Assembly: GCA_964292325.1 (NCBI GenBank)
Contig: CAXYVG010000047.1
Coordinates: 1 to 30,391 of the forward strand
Source: CTSoil-075 sp964292325
Lineage (GTDB): Bacteria > Bacillota > Negativicutes > DSM-13327
Reading direction: 5' to 3'
DNA: 30,391 nucleotides
Shown here: piece after piece, positions 13,359-21,811 of the stretch
Position numbering within the stretch: the first letter of the stretch is position 1
Layout of the letters: the number at the start of each line of letters is the position of its first letter
The notes under the pieces: generated by a model
The model's input: only the letters and a program-made list of their open reading frames with translations
What the model was told of the DNA's origin: nothing
The model's database searches: none
Position numbers and translations under genes: made by a program

Positions 13359-13451
13359 ATGCAACAAATTTGGGGAGATTTTGCAATACTATTTAGTTCT
13401 GTACTTATATGCTCCTATGTATTATGGGATAAACTTTTTCCCAATGATTGA
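13359..13451 (+). CDS. Small membrane peptide, 30 aa
   Basis: Not recognised. AAAAGGAG is 8 bases before ATG 13359. The product has a short polar start (MQQIWGD), one hydrophobic segment (FAILFSSVLICSYVLW) and a charged end (DKLFPND), a typical one-span small protein. TATAAT at 13280-13285 could serve as its -10, with TTGTAT 19 bases upstream. It is divergent from sigK and its stop is one base from the convergent yyaC stop. Location between two sporulation genes makes a sporulation role possible, but nothing proves it. Confidence 0.55.
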   Translation: MQQIWGDFAILFSSVLICSYVLWDKLFPND

Positions 13452-13452
13452 G

Positions 13453-14028
13453 TTACAATTCCATTGCATAATCCGTACGTGTACTATGGATTGCATCTCG
13501 CAATGCACCACCGATATATTTACTAATTTTCATCACAATCGATAAGGGTGTACTTTGTAAGTCCAAATACCCAATGCGTCCACTTCCGCTAACAACACCA
13601 ATGATGGAAATATGCCCTACACATGGCAAACAGGCACCAACTGCAATACCTGCCTCTAAGCTTCCTTGCCATATCTCCATATTACCAACTTCATTCCTTT
13701 TACCTAAACATGCATCTACTGCAATGATAATCGGTTGACAATGCTGCTGATGAATCATCTCAATAACTTGCACTAGATTCCCAGCATGAACGGGTTTATC
13801 TAGACTACCATAAATAATAGAACATGTATTTTCTTCTAAATAAGTACCGACTAATGGACCAAGAGCATCTCCAATATATCGATCCGAACCTATGCATAAT
13901 ATAACGAGCGGTCTTTTATCCCAATCCGTTTGTTTTTTTAATAGGTATACAATGTAATGATGCATTTTAGCACGTACATCGATATCATCCAGATGTATGA
14001 TCAATTTTTCATCGTTATCTAATTGCAT
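13453..14028 (-). CDS. yyaC: Spore protein YyaC (DUF1256), 191 aa
   Basis: YyaC is a sporulation protein related to the GPR spore protease and hydrogenase-maturation protease fold. Key signs are the N-terminal ILCIGSDRYIGDALGPLVGT (about residue 43) with the Asp pair of the fold, YGSLDKPVHAGNL, and a long C-terminal glycine-rich part (IIGVVSGSGRIGYLDLQSTP). AGGAG precedes ATG 14028. Length fits the family. Its position next to sigK agrees with a sporulation gene neighbourhood. Its substrate is not known with certainty. Confidence 0.85.
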   Translation of the reverse strand: MQLDNDEKLIIHLDDIDVRAKMHHYIVYLLKKQTDWDKRPLVILCIGSDRYIGDALGPLVGTYLEENTCSIIYGSLDKPVHAGNLVQVIEMIHQQHCQPIIIAVDACLGKRNEVGNMEIWQGSLEAGIAVGACLPCVGHISIIGVVSGSGRIGYLDLQSTPLSIVMKISKYIGGALRDAIHSTRTDYAMEL

Positions 14029-14106
14029 ATATTTATCTCCTTTTTAGATCCTAATATCACAAGTAATATATATGATTTTATTTGGAAAATATTTCATATT
14101 TTTATA

Positions 14107-14145
14107 AAAAAACTCTTTGCCGTGAATCTGGCAAAGAGTTTTTTT
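14107..14145. terminator. Perfect hairpin with T-tracts on both strands, between divergent genes
   Basis: A 15-bp stem with an 8-base loop (107-121 and 130-144 within 14 kb) has A-run and T-run ends, so it reads as a terminator both ways. It is odd because yyaC and the Na/Pi gene diverge from this spacer and no gene ends here. It could end a leader or an unseen small RNA. Confidence 0.75.
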
Positions 14146-14266
14146 GTAAAATCAAAATTCTATATTTTTTGTAAGTCTCATACACTATATATACCTTAAT
14201 GTACTATATCTTATTGTTAGTCAATAGACTTTTTCGTGTGATATAACTATAGAAGGAGGCATTGTA

Positions 14267-15196
14267 ATGTACATAACAATCATCCATATCCTTACTGGCA
14301 TCACTTTGCTACTAGGCGGTATTTTTTTTATGCGCCTTGGATTACAAAAATTGTTATTACATAAATTTAAACATCTATTAGGGCAATTAACGAGCGAGCC
14401 ATGGCGTGGAGTACTGCTAGGTACAATAGCAGCTGCTGTAATGCAAAGTAGCACTGCTGTATCACTACTAACCATCGGTTTCGTAAGTGCCGATTACTTA
14501 TCATTTTACCAAGGCCTCGGTATTATTTTAGGTGCAAATATTGGCACATGCTCTACTGTACAATTAATGACACTCTCGATTCCTAGCAACTTTTTTCTAC
14601 CATTATTGGCAACTACTGTTATAATTGCGTTGACAATAAAACGTCTACGTTATATTGCCATGGCTATTTCAGGCCTATGTAGTATGTTTTTGGGACTCAC
14701 CATTTTATCAGATGCTTTAGGCACTCTTTCAGAAATGACGACTGTCATTCACTATATAACGGCTGCCAAAGAAATGCCTCTATATGGCATCCTCAGTGGT
14801 ATCATTATCACTCTTCTCTTTCAATCTAGTAGCGCTGCTACAGGAGTCATCATGGTGCTTGCAAGTGATGGCATTATAGATTTAACTACTGCCACCTATG
14901 TCGTCTATGGTAACAATATCGGTTCTTGTTTGTCATCCATCATCATAGGAGCAGCCGGAACCATCGCTGCTAAGCGCATTGCTCTATCCCATGTATTACT
15001 GAATGTAATCGGTGTCCTATTTTTCCTACCACTGACCAATTTACTTACAACAATAGCCACCTATATCACAACAGATTTTGCTGGACAGGTGGCTATTGTA
15101 CATACTAGTTTCAACATTATTTCATCACTAGCAATATTACCAATTATACGACAATATGCTAATTTAATTATTTTTTTGGTTCCTAGCAAACGTTGA
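14267..15196 (+). CDS. Na/Pi cotransporter family membrane protein, 309 aa
   Basis: Family PF02690: two inverted repeats, each with a QSS motif. Here they are VMQSSTAVSLL (about residue 58) and LLFQSSSAATGVI (about residue 185). About eight to nine hydrophobic helices run through the protein. Family members carry phosphate with sodium, though some bacterial ones have other jobs. GAAGGAGG precedes ATG 14267. The C-terminal PhoU-like domain seen in longer relatives is absent. The last 33 bases overlap the convergent permease gene. Confidence 0.8.
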   Translation: MYITIIHILTGITLLLGGIFFMRLGLQKLLLHKFKHLLGQLTSEPWRGVLLGTIAAAVMQSSTAVSLLTIGFVSADYLSFYQGLGIILGANIGTCSTVQLMTLSIPSNFFLPLLATTVIIALTIKRLRYIAMAISGLCSMFLGLTILSDALGTLSEMTTVIHYITAAKEMPLYGILSGIIITLLFQSSSAATGVIMVLASDGIIDLTTATYVVYGNNIGSCLSSIIIGAAGTIAAKRIALSHVLLNVIGVLFFLPLTNLLTTIATYITTDFAGQVAIVHTSFNIISSLAILPIIRQYANLIIFLVPSKR

Positions 15197-16018
15197 GGAT
15201 TTTTCCGCTCTAAGTTTGATACCAATCAACTCTCGAATGACCATAGTGACTACATACACGATAATAGCTGTCATAACAATGGTTCCGCCTGGTGCGATAT
15301 CCAAATAAAAAGATGATGTTAGGCCAACTACGACCGATAATACAGAAAAAGAAATGGCCCACCCCATAGTTGCTTTAAATCCAACTCGCAGTAAATGAGC
15401 TGTCGCTACAGGCACGATCATCAACGCACTTACCAATAAAATCCCTACTACCGTCATGCCAACAACAATTACCGTTGCCGTCAGCAGGCTAAAGATCATA
15501 TTGATCATCGATGTATTAATTCCTGCTACATTGGCAATGTCTTCATCTAAAGCCATCAACATCATTTTATCAAATAAAAAATATACAACCGCGAGTACTA
15601 GGACGCCACAGCCAGTAATGATGAAAACATCAACAACGGAAACGGTAATAATACTGCCGAATAAAAAACTTAATAAACCTGCACTTGGCATCCGTGTAAT
15701 GGTACTAAAGATAATCGCCATCGCAAGACCCGAGTAAAAGAAAATAGCCAGTCCCATATCAGCGAACTGTGCATGCTTGCGACGAACATATTCAATGCCA
15801 ACAGCACCCAGCATCGTCAAAATGAAGGCTCCTAGCACCGGATATATCCCGAGCATATAGCCACCTGTTACTCCAGCAAAGGCAATATGTCCTAGTCCAT
15901 CACCAATTAATGACTGACGGCGCACTACAACAAAACTACCAATCACGGGACATATAATGGCCGTTATAATACCTGCCAAAAATGCCCGCTGCATAAAATC
16001 ATACTGAAAAAATTCCAT
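15164..16018 (-). CDS. ABC-3 metal permease (ZnuB/MntB type), 284 aa
   Basis: Integral membrane part of a zinc- or manganese-type ABC importer. It has the ABC-3 layout: about eight hydrophobic helices, an N-terminal FVVVRRQSLIGDGLGHIAFA segment that docks the ATPase, and TVVGILLVSALMIVPVATAH in the later part. It begins 12 bases after the ATPase stop with GGAAGG before ATG 16018, so the pair forms one operon. No substrate-binding lipoprotein (ZnuA) is in the window, so the metal cannot be read from the genes here. Confidence 0.85.
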   Translation of the reverse strand: MEFFQYDFMQRAFLAGIITAIICPVIGSFVVVRRQSLIGDGLGHIAFAGVTGGYMLGIYPVLGAFILTMLGAVGIEYVRRKHAQFADMGLAIFFYSGLAMAIIFSTITRMPSAGLLSFLFGSIITVSVVDVFIITGCGVLVLAVVYFLFDKMMLMALDEDIANVAGINTSMINMIFSLLTATVIVVGMTVVGILLVSALMIVPVATAHLLRVGFKATMGWAISFSVLSVVVGLTSSFYLDIAPGGTIVMTAIIVYVVTMVIRELIGIKLRAEKSSTFARNQKNN

Positions 16019-16030
16019 ACCTTCCCCCCA

Positions 16031-16756
16031 TCACCCTGTATAATACCACAAATGCCTTGCTTGGGCATGCGTAGCATTAAACTCTTGGTTGCTACCATAA
16101 AAGCACAATCCTTTATTAATACATGCCACTTTGTTCGCACATTGGATGGCTTTATCAATATCATGAGATACCATCACAACAGTAATCCCAAGATTTTTAT
16201 TTAATGTTCCGAGCAAATCATAAATACGATCACTCGCCTCATAATCCACTCCACTAGTAGGCTCATCAAGCAGTAGCAATTCGGGATTTCCAGCGAGTGC
16301 CATCGCTACCATTACCCTCTGTTGTTGTCCGCCTGAAAGCTCACCAATGCGTCGATTCCGAAGATTCTCAGCTCCAACTAACTCTAACATATGGTGAATA
16401 ATATGTTTTGTCGCTAGCTTATTCTGCCTTGGCGCCGCTGCGCCTAATGTTAAACCCAAAGATACAATTTCCTCTACTGTAGCTGGAAAACCCAGTACAT
16501 TCTTTCCGTAATTTTGCGGTACATAACCAATTAAACCTTGTACTCTCGCCTCTGAAATATTTTTTTCACCAATTTTGACCTGCCCTTGTGTCGGCTTTAT
16601 TAGGCCAGCCATAATCTTTAGCATTGTACTTTTTCCAGCTCCATTTGGTCCAACTACGGCTACAAAATCACCTTTAGCAATCGTCATGGAAATTTCCTGT
16701 AAGACCACATTATAATCATAAGAAAAATGAATATTCGATAAGGTAACGTCAAACAT
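16031..16756 (-). CDS. ABC metal transporter ATPase (ZnuC/MntA type), 241 aa
   Basis: Walker A GPNGAGKST (about residue 35), Q-loop IGYVPQNYG, signature LSGGQQQRV (about 139), Walker B LLLLDEPTSGVD and the H-loop MVSHDIDKA are all intact. Similarity is to the ATPase of zinc/manganese importers, and it lies directly upstream of the ABC-3 permease. GAGGAG stands before ATG 16756. The 183 bases upstream hold no clear Zur- or MntR-type palindrome that I can see. Confidence 0.88.
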   Translation of the reverse strand: MFDVTLSNIHFSYDYNVVLQEISMTIAKGDFVAVVGPNGAGKSTMLKIMAGLIKPTQGQVKIGEKNISEARVQGLIGYVPQNYGKNVLGFPATVEEIVSLGLTLGAAAPRQNKLATKHIIHHMLELVGAENLRNRRIGELSGGQQQRVMVAMALAGNPELLLLDEPTSGVDYEASDRIYDLLGTLNKNLGITVVMVSHDIDKAIQCANKVACINKGLCFYGSNQEFNATHAQARHLWYYTG

Positions 16757-16903
16757 CTTTAATTCTCCTCACAGAGTTTTACACTCACTACATAAACCTA
16801 TTAATTCTACATTGTGATTACCTCATACCACATATGTTCCTTCTTACTAATATTCTTACTATTTTTTTTCAAAAAAAAAGAACCAGATCGATCGTACTAT
16901 ATC

Positions 16904-16945
16904 GTATAGACTTCAGATGACATATTGCACACCCAAAGTCTATAC
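16904..16945 (-). other. 10-bp inverted repeat around the ABC exporter stop codon
   Basis: GTATAGACTT (16904-16913) and AAGTCTATAC (16936-16945) are exact complements 22 bases apart, with the exporter stop codon at 16940 in the right arm. On the minus strand a run of nine T follows about 40 bases further on, so it may help end this transcript. Confidence 0.45.
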
Positions 16946-18655
16946 TTGTACTTGTTCACTGAGCACCGCTCTGGCATACGTTCCACCCTGCGTAATCAAC
17001 TCTTCATGTGTTCCCATTTCTACAATCTGACCACTCTCCAAATAAATGACTTTATCTGAAGGTATAAGTGTTGATAATCTATGTGTAATCAAAAAGGTGG
17101 TACGATTGATACTGGCCTTTCGTATCGATTCCATCACCTGTTGCTCTGCTTTTGCATCAAGAGCAGCAGTCGGTTCATCGAGTAGCAAGATTGCAGGCTC
17201 CATAATCATTGCCCGCGCAATGGCGATTCGTTGACGCTGTCCGCCCGATAAATTACCACCAAGTTCACTCACCACATACTGATATCCCCCACTAAGCTCC
17301 ATAATGAATTCATGCGCATTTGCCAATTTGGCAGCTTGCTGCACTTCACTAAAACTAGCGGTCGATCGTCCATATCGAATATTTTCCAAAATACTTAAAT
17401 TAAATAAAATCGGTTGTTGCTGAATAAAACCGATCTGCTTACGCAAGGCACTCATTTTTAATGTCCGAATATCCACATCATCAATATAAATGCTTCCCGA
17501 AGTTGGATCATAGAATCTAAGCAATAAATGAGCAAATGATGATTTCCCAGCACCACTTGGTCCAACAATCGCCACAATGTCACCAGGCTGAACGACAATA
17601 TTAATATCTTGAAGAGTTCCTAAATCAGGAAGATATTCAAAATTAACATTGTTAAATTCAACTTTGCCTGTTACTTGTGGTAGATCCTGTAAGCCGTCAA
17701 CCACCGTATTGACTTGTCTCTCTAGCGCTTGAATACGTTGCCAAGCTACAATTCCAAGTTTCATATTGGAAATTGCATCACTAATTCGTCGTAATGGTGT
17801 CGGCACATTGATAATATAAATTAAAAAAGCAAACATACCACCAATTGTTAAATACCCATTAATGACTTCTTTTCCACCATACCAAATAATAGCAGTTAAG
17901 CCAAGTGATGCTAAAAACTCAACTAAAGCAACGAGCACGGCCTTAAATCTCTGTACCTTTATGAAATCTCCAGCAGCCTGTCGCATACTGGTATTGAATT
18001 TTTTACACTCATACTCTTCTCTTACATAACTTTGTACGACGACTATAGATAGTAAGGATTGATGTAAAATACCGGTTACTTTAGCCAACGTATTTTCCAC
18101 AACCATACCAAGACTGGCAATTTTCTTATTAAAAAAGTTAATCGCTATGATAATAAAAGGCAAAGTAGCAAACGTAACAAATGCCAACTTCCAATTAAAA
18201 TAGATCATGATCATCATAATTGCTATTAAATTGAGCGATTCCACTAGCAAATCAGGTACTGATAACGACACTGCTTGTTGAATCAATGCTAAATCATTGG
18301 TAAATAATGAGATAATTTCTCCGGTAGAAGTATTAATAAAATAAGCATAATCTAATTTTTGCAAACGTTCAAACATAGTAGCGCGCATCTTAGCTACCAT
18401 TTTATTACCTGCTTTAGCTATAGTATGCCCATGTATATAAGAAAATATACCACGTAAAAAATATACCCCAATAATAGCAGCAACAATTAAATGCAAATAC
18501 TGAGTATCCTCGCGAAGAAGAGCATCATCAATTAAAAATTTAATAATTAAAGGAGCCGATAGTCCAGCAGCACTGGCAATCATAAAGCATACCAATGCGG
18601 TGAAAACCGAGGGCCAATATGGCAGTATAAAATTTCGCCAATATAATTTAAACAT
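16940..18655 (-). CDS. ABC exporter, fused permease and ATPase (MsbA/YwjA-like), 571 aa
   Basis: Six-helix ABC membrane domain (about residues 8-300), then the ATPase: Walker A GPSGAGKSS, Q-loop IGFIQQQPIL, signature LSGGQRQRI, Walker B LLLLDEPTAALD, switch His LITHRLS. This half-transporter works as a dimer, moving lipid, peptide or drug outward; the substrate cannot be told. ATG 18655 is chosen because GGAGG lies 6 bases upstream; a longer frame from TTG 18682 has no site. The ribosome binding site is within a possible GCCTC/GAGGC hairpin and inside a 22-codon upstream frame that overlaps the start, which suggests coupled or attenuated translation. Confidence 0.9.
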   Translation of the reverse strand: MFKLYWRNFILPYWPSVFTALVCFMIASAAGLSAPLIIKFLIDDALLREDTQYLHLIVAAIIGVYFLRGIFSYIHGHTIAKAGNKMVAKMRATMFERLQKLDYAYFINTSTGEIISLFTNDLALIQQAVSLSVPDLLVESLNLIAIMMIMIYFNWKLAFVTFATLPFIIIAINFFNKKIASLGMVVENTLAKVTGILHQSLLSIVVVQSYVREEYECKKFNTSMRQAAGDFIKVQRFKAVLVALVEFLASLGLTAIIWYGGKEVINGYLTIGGMFAFLIYIINVPTPLRRISDAISNMKLGIVAWQRIQALERQVNTVVDGLQDLPQVTGKVEFNNVNFEYLPDLGTLQDINIVVQPGDIVAIVGPSGAGKSSFAHLLLRFYDPTSGSIYIDDVDIRTLKMSALRKQIGFIQQQPILFNLSILENIRYGRSTASFSEVQQAAKLANAHEFIMELSGGYQYVVSELGGNLSGGQRQRIAIARAMIMEPAILLLDEPTAALDAKAEQQVMESIRKASINRTTFLITHRLSTLIPSDKVIYLESGQIVEMGTHEELITQGGTYARAVLSEQVQV

Positions 18656-18716
18656 ATAAGCCTCCGAGCTTAATAGAGGCAACTCTGTTAGTGCCTAATT
18701 TATAATCAAGATTCAT
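18648..18716 (-). CDS. Possible leader peptide, 22 aa, overlapping the exporter start
   Basis: A short frame starting ATG 18716 (MNLDYKLGTNRVASIKLGGL and two more) ends 8 bases inside the exporter gene in another frame. AGGG stands 4 bases before its ATG, a modest site. Its last codons contain the exporter's GGAGG. Also possible are GGCA/TGCC and GCCTC/GAGGC hairpins. Ribosomes translating it would open the exporter's ribosome binding site; otherwise it may be a chance frame. Confidence 0.3.
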   Translation of the reverse strand: MNLDYKLGTNRVASIKLGGLYV

Positions 18717-18816
18717 GAACCCTAGTATTACCAAGTAACCAATATAGAATACAAACATATATTTATACTTATTATAGCACCATGTACAAGATAGAACATC
18801 ACTATAATAAAATGTC

Positions 18817-18864
18817 ACAAAAACTAGGCTTAGCACCTAATCATCATGCTGGTGAAGCCTAGTT
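18817..18864 (-). terminator. Terminator of the NlpC/P60 gene
   Basis: AACTAGGCTT (18822-18831) pairs with AAGCCTAGTT (18855-18864), with an inner CACC/GGTG. On the minus strand TTTTTG follows. It lies 55 bases after the NlpC/P60 stop. Confidence 0.75.
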
Positions 18865-18919
18865 GTTTGTAGTAATCAAAAAAAGTAGGGAGGTTTTATC
18901 CACCTCCACTAAAAAACAA

Positions 18920-19585
18920 TTATAACACCCGACGTGCTCCGATATAACGATCTCCCCAGTATCCGCTGTCCAGACGAGCAATCGCGATTCCACGACTTGA
19001 AGTCGCACTAACAAACTGCCCACTCCCTAGATAAATACCTACATGCGATGCTCCAGCCTCATATGTACTAAAATATACTAAATCTCCGACTTGCAATCGG
19101 CTATACGATACATGCTGTCCTAATTCATATTGTTCGTCAGCAGATCGTGGTAAGTAAATTCCAGATTGAGCAAAAACATAGCGGGTAAAACCTGAACAAT
19201 CAAAACCACCAGGTGAAGTACCACCGAATACATAGGGCACTCCTTGATAACGCAATGCAGTTTGTACAATTCTTCTGACCATAGAACTTGATCCATCACG
19301 ACTAACAGGTATTTCTCGTCCCATAATAGCACGATATGTCTCTGAACCAATTACGCCGTCTGTTTCAAGACCTCTGTCTCTTTGAAAATCAGTAATTGCA
19401 TTTGCTGTAGCTTCACCAAAATCACCATCGACACTACCGACATTATACCCTAGCGCATTTAGTTGCTCCTGGATTGTCGCAATATCGTCTCCCTGGTCCC
19501 CTTGATGATAAGCTGCGTACGTAGGTAGTGTACCTGCACTCACAAGAAGTAACGAAAAGATTAGAATTCGAAGAAATTTCTTCAC
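18920..19585 (-). CDS. Secreted NlpC/P60 peptidoglycan endopeptidase with PG-binding domain, 221 aa
   Basis: Cuts peptide bonds in the cell-wall stem peptide outside the membrane. The signal peptide covers residues 1-24 (ends TYAA). Residues 30-90 are a PG_binding_1 domain (GDDIATIQEQLNALGY, DGDFGEATANAITDFQ, TDGVIGSETY). The catalytic domain follows from about 100: Cys in GGFDCSGFTRYVF, His in ASHVGIYLG. The start is GTG 19585, preceded by GAGGGG. A c-di-AMP riboswitch lies just upstream, which is the known arrangement for such hydrolases in Firmicutes: high c-di-AMP would turn the gene off. Confidence 0.92.
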   Translation of the reverse strand: MKKFLRILIFSLLLVSAGTLPTYAAYHQGDQGDDIATIQEQLNALGYNVGSVDGDFGEATANAITDFQRDRGLETDGVIGSETYRAIMGREIPVSRDGSSSMVRRIVQTALRYQGVPYVFGGTSPGGFDCSGFTRYVFAQSGIYLPRSADEQYELGQHVSYSRLQVGDLVYFSTYEAGASHVGIYLGSGQFVSATSSRGIAIARLDSGYWGDRYIGARRVL

Positions 19586-19602
19586 ACTTTATACCCCTCT
19601 CA

Positions 19603-19735
19603 ATAACCTCCGAGGTTAGCTGACGGGTTAGGGTTGAGATACCCTATTTGTTGACAAAAGAATCCTCTGCCGGACAAATTTCACCCCAAAACTGTGGTTC
19701 CCCCGGTCCTGCGCATGGATTAGGTTTTCTAAAAA
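19603..19735 (-). ncRNA. Cyclic di-AMP riboswitch (ydaO-yuaA type)
   Basis: Read on the minus strand, the leader contains GGACCGGGGGAACC, then TGGGGTGAA, then AGGGT near CAACCCTAACCCGTCAGC, and ends CAGCTAACCTCGGAGG. These are the conserved blocks of the ydaO-yuaA aptamer in the right order. ACCTCGGAGGT near its end can form a short hairpin close to the ribosome binding site. Confidence 0.92.
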
Positions 19736-19797
19736 CTACGCCATACTAACAGAATTCGCTTTACTTCCTGAAAATCCTGCTTTTTATAAAATTATTT

Positions 19798-20739
19798 TTA
19801 TTTTTCTTCCTGACGTTGTTTCAAATCTACACGCAATAAATATAACGGACGCTGTTTTACTTCTTCAAAAATGCGTCCAACGTATTCCCCAATAATCCCT
19901 AAACCAAGTAATTGTAGTCCACCCAGTAGTAAAATACTCGCTGAAATAGTAGCCCAGCCAGGTACTGCTTCTATAGTAAAAATCTTAATATAAACAACAT
20001 GCATCGTAACTGCAAAACTCAGTAATGCAAATAATAAACCGATATAAAATGCGAATCGCAACGGAAGTTGAGAATAAGCCATTATACCATCAAGGGCAAA
20101 ATGAATCATTTTTTTTAAAGAAAACTTAGAGGTACCAGCATAACGCTTGGGAGCTGAAAATTCTACCTGTATTTGTCGATAACCAATCGCACCAATCATA
20201 CCACGGATAAAGCGTGCCCGTTCCTTAAAACGGCGAAAGCTTAGGACTACTGCCCTATCTAACAAGCGGAAATCCGAACCACCTTCTTGAATACGCACTT
20301 TCGATACCCAATTGATCAATATATAATAAATACTGGAAGTGAAATTTTTAAACCACGAGACTCCTGCGGTACTAACTCGTATTGTCTGTACCACTTCGCC
20401 CCCTTCCTCCCACTTCGAAATAAGTAAAGGTATCATGTCAGGCGGATGCTGCATATCTCCATCCATTGTAATAACTGCATCCCCATCAGCATGATCCATT
20501 CCGCACGTTAAAGCTAATTGATGCCCATAGTTACGTGCCATAATCAGCCCACGTACTCGCTCATCCTGCTGAGTTAAGCGTTCGACAATTAAAGGAGTAG
20601 CATCACTTGATCCATCATCAACAAAAATCAGTTCAAAACGATATGCCACCCCCTCGATATGTTTACAAACTTCTTTATAAAATACTTCAATATTATCTTC
20701 TTCATTAAAAACAGGTACCACAATCGAGATTAGTTGCAT
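19798..20739 (-). CDS. Family 2 glycosyltransferase, DPM1/GtrB-like, 313 aa
   Basis: Moves a sugar from a nucleotide to polyprenyl phosphate at the inner face of the membrane, as in GtrB/YkcC proteins. N-terminal catalytic domain: VVPVFNEEDNI, FVDDGSSDAT (DxD-type acidic pair), VITMDGDMQHPPDM, and EGGSDFRLLDR. Two C-terminal membrane helices follow at about residues 230-250 and 265-285, with the end IFEEVKQRPLYLLR usual in this family. GAGGAG precedes ATG 20739. Its gap to the next upstream gene is only 36 bases, so the chorismate mutase gene may share a transcript. Confidence 0.85.
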   Translation of the reverse strand: MQLISIVVPVFNEEDNIEVFYKEVCKHIEGVAYRFELIFVDDGSSDATPLIVERLTQQDERVRGLIMARNYGHQLALTCGMDHADGDAVITMDGDMQHPPDMIPLLISKWEEGGEVVQTIRVSTAGVSWFKNFTSSIYYILINWVSKVRIQEGGSDFRLLDRAVVLSFRRFKERARFIRGMIGAIGYRQIQVEFSAPKRYAGTSKFSLKKMIHFALDGIMAYSQLPLRFAFYIGLLFALLSFAVTMHVVYIKIFTIEAVPGWATISASILLLGGLQLLGLGIIGEYVGRIFEEVKQRPLYLLRVDLKQRQEEK

Positions 20740-20775
20740 TATTTTCTCCTCAATTTACTACGAAGTCCATTCGTA

Positions 20776-21141
20776 TCATGCTTTTTTCATATAATCCTGT
20801 CGTAATACAGCTGCACCACGTAAATAACTATGTATAATCTCACTTTGTGGCAACTCAGTATTTAATAAAATCAATACCCGTACACACATTGGTAAACCAT
20901 TTGGCGAATCAATTTCTAGTGTCCCAAAAAGCGGAACCTCTGTCCATCCTAAATTTCTCGCCGCAACTGCAGGAAATGCCGAATTTAAATCAGCAGTAGA
21001 GCTAAAAGTAACCGATGCAATATCTTCTGTTTGTATATGATTTGCTTTTACCATAGTAACTAATAATTCTCGTGTACGTTCTATGATCTCGGTAGGTTCA
21101 TTCTTATCTACTGTGATTGCGCCTCTAATACCACGTACCAA
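20776..21141 (-). CDS. aroH: Chorismate mutase, AroH type, 121 aa
   Basis: Converts chorismate to prephenate for phenylalanine and tyrosine. It is the single-domain beta-barrel trimer type, and the length fits. The start region VRGIRGAIT, the Glu in TLEIDSP, the Arg in CVRVLI and the Tyr in HSYLRGAA match Bacillus AroH active-site residues Arg7, Glu78, Arg90 and Tyr108. I place the start at TTG 21141, because AAAGGA is 8 bases upstream; the ATG at 21150 is directly on top of that site. Confidence 0.9.
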   Translation of the reverse strand: MVRGIRGAITVDKNEPTEIIERTRELLVTMVKANHIQTEDIASVTFSSTADLNSAFPAVAARNLGWTEVPLFGTLEIDSPNGLPMCVRVLILLNTELPQSEIIHSYLRGAAVLRQDYMKKA

Positions 21142-21288
21142 AATTATCATCCTTTCGTACTTTCACTTTAAACATTAACATTTTATATTTCGCTACTCAT
21201 TCCTTAATATCCTTTAGATTCTATCGTTTTTTTACATTTTTTTAATGTATCTACCCCTAAGGAAATGATAGCTATATCATTAGTCTGG

Positions 21289-21389
21289 TATGTATAGAGT
21301 ATAGAGCCTCCATAACAATTATTATAAAGAAGGTGTAGTGATATCTATATAACCCTAGTATGGTAATTTCTATACTCTCCTTATACATA
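21289..21389. repeat. Imperfect inverted repeat in the aroH-hydrogenase spacer
   Basis: TATGTATAGAGTATAGA (21289-21305) is matched by TATGTATAAGGAGAGTATAG read on the minus strand (21389-21370), with a 4-base insertion. The arms lie about 63 bases apart in a gap of 295 bases that holds no gene I can support. A long-range RNA hairpin or a paired protein site is possible. Confidence 0.4.
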
Positions 21390-21392
21390 GAT

Positions 21393-21436
21393 AAAACTGA
21401 ATGAATTGACTCGTATCAGTCAATTCATTCAGTTTT
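21393..21436 (-). terminator. Bidirectional terminator at the end of the hydrogenase operon
   Basis: A 19-bp perfect stem (21393-21411 with 21418-21436) and a 6-base loop, with TTTTTT on the plus side and TTTTATC on the minus side. The hydrogenase operon's last stop codon is at its right edge. Confidence 0.9.
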
Positions 21437-21811
21437 TTATACCAAACGTTGTTTCAGTATTGCCGAGCTGGCTTTTACATCCTCCATTTGCGCTGATGGG
21501 ATTTCAGGGAATGCACCAATTTCAATGGTTTCTAAAACAGGATGGTTCGTTTGATCATAAAACACACCATACCATACCCCTGAAACGTTACTTTCTATCC
21601 ATTCGGCAGGTTCCGCGCTATTGATCAAGTTAATTTTTATACTCCCTTGACCTAAAAAATCGCGAATTTCTTGCCGTTCTTCAGGCGCAAGCGACATTTT
21701 ATTGATAAAAATACTCCATCTTTCACCTTTATCAATAAAACGCTGCAGGGCTTCATGAATTTCAAATAGTATGGCCCTAACACTTGGCGCTAACTCTAGT
21801 TTTTCAGTCAT
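21437..21811 (-). CDS. hupH: Hydrogenase accessory protein, HupH/HyaF type, 124 aa
   Basis: The C-terminal domain found in HupH/HyaF proteins: INLINSAEPAEWIESNVSGV, followed by VWYGVFYD and TIEIGAFPEI. These proteins assist maturation of the small subunit and its Fe-S clusters in uptake hydrogenases. The length is short; the longer relatives carry an additional N-terminal part. It starts by an ATGA overlap of 4 bases with the protease gene, so the two are translationally coupled. Confidence 0.8.
   Translation of the reverse strand: MTEKLELAPSVRAILFEIHEALQRFIDKGERWSIFINKMSLAPEERQEIRDFLGQGSIKINLINSAEPAEWIESNVSGVWYGVFYDQTNHPVLETIEIGAFPEIPSAQMEDVKASSAILKQRLV

Noticed and set aside
16757..16939. 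Zur or Fur box upstream of the metal ABC genes
   Set aside because: I found only AT-rich sequence and no palindrome close to either consensus.
18717..18836. Longer 62-codon version of the exporter upstream frame
   Set aside because: It runs through the promoter-like AT-rich stretch with no ribosome binding site; only the last 22 codons are arguable.
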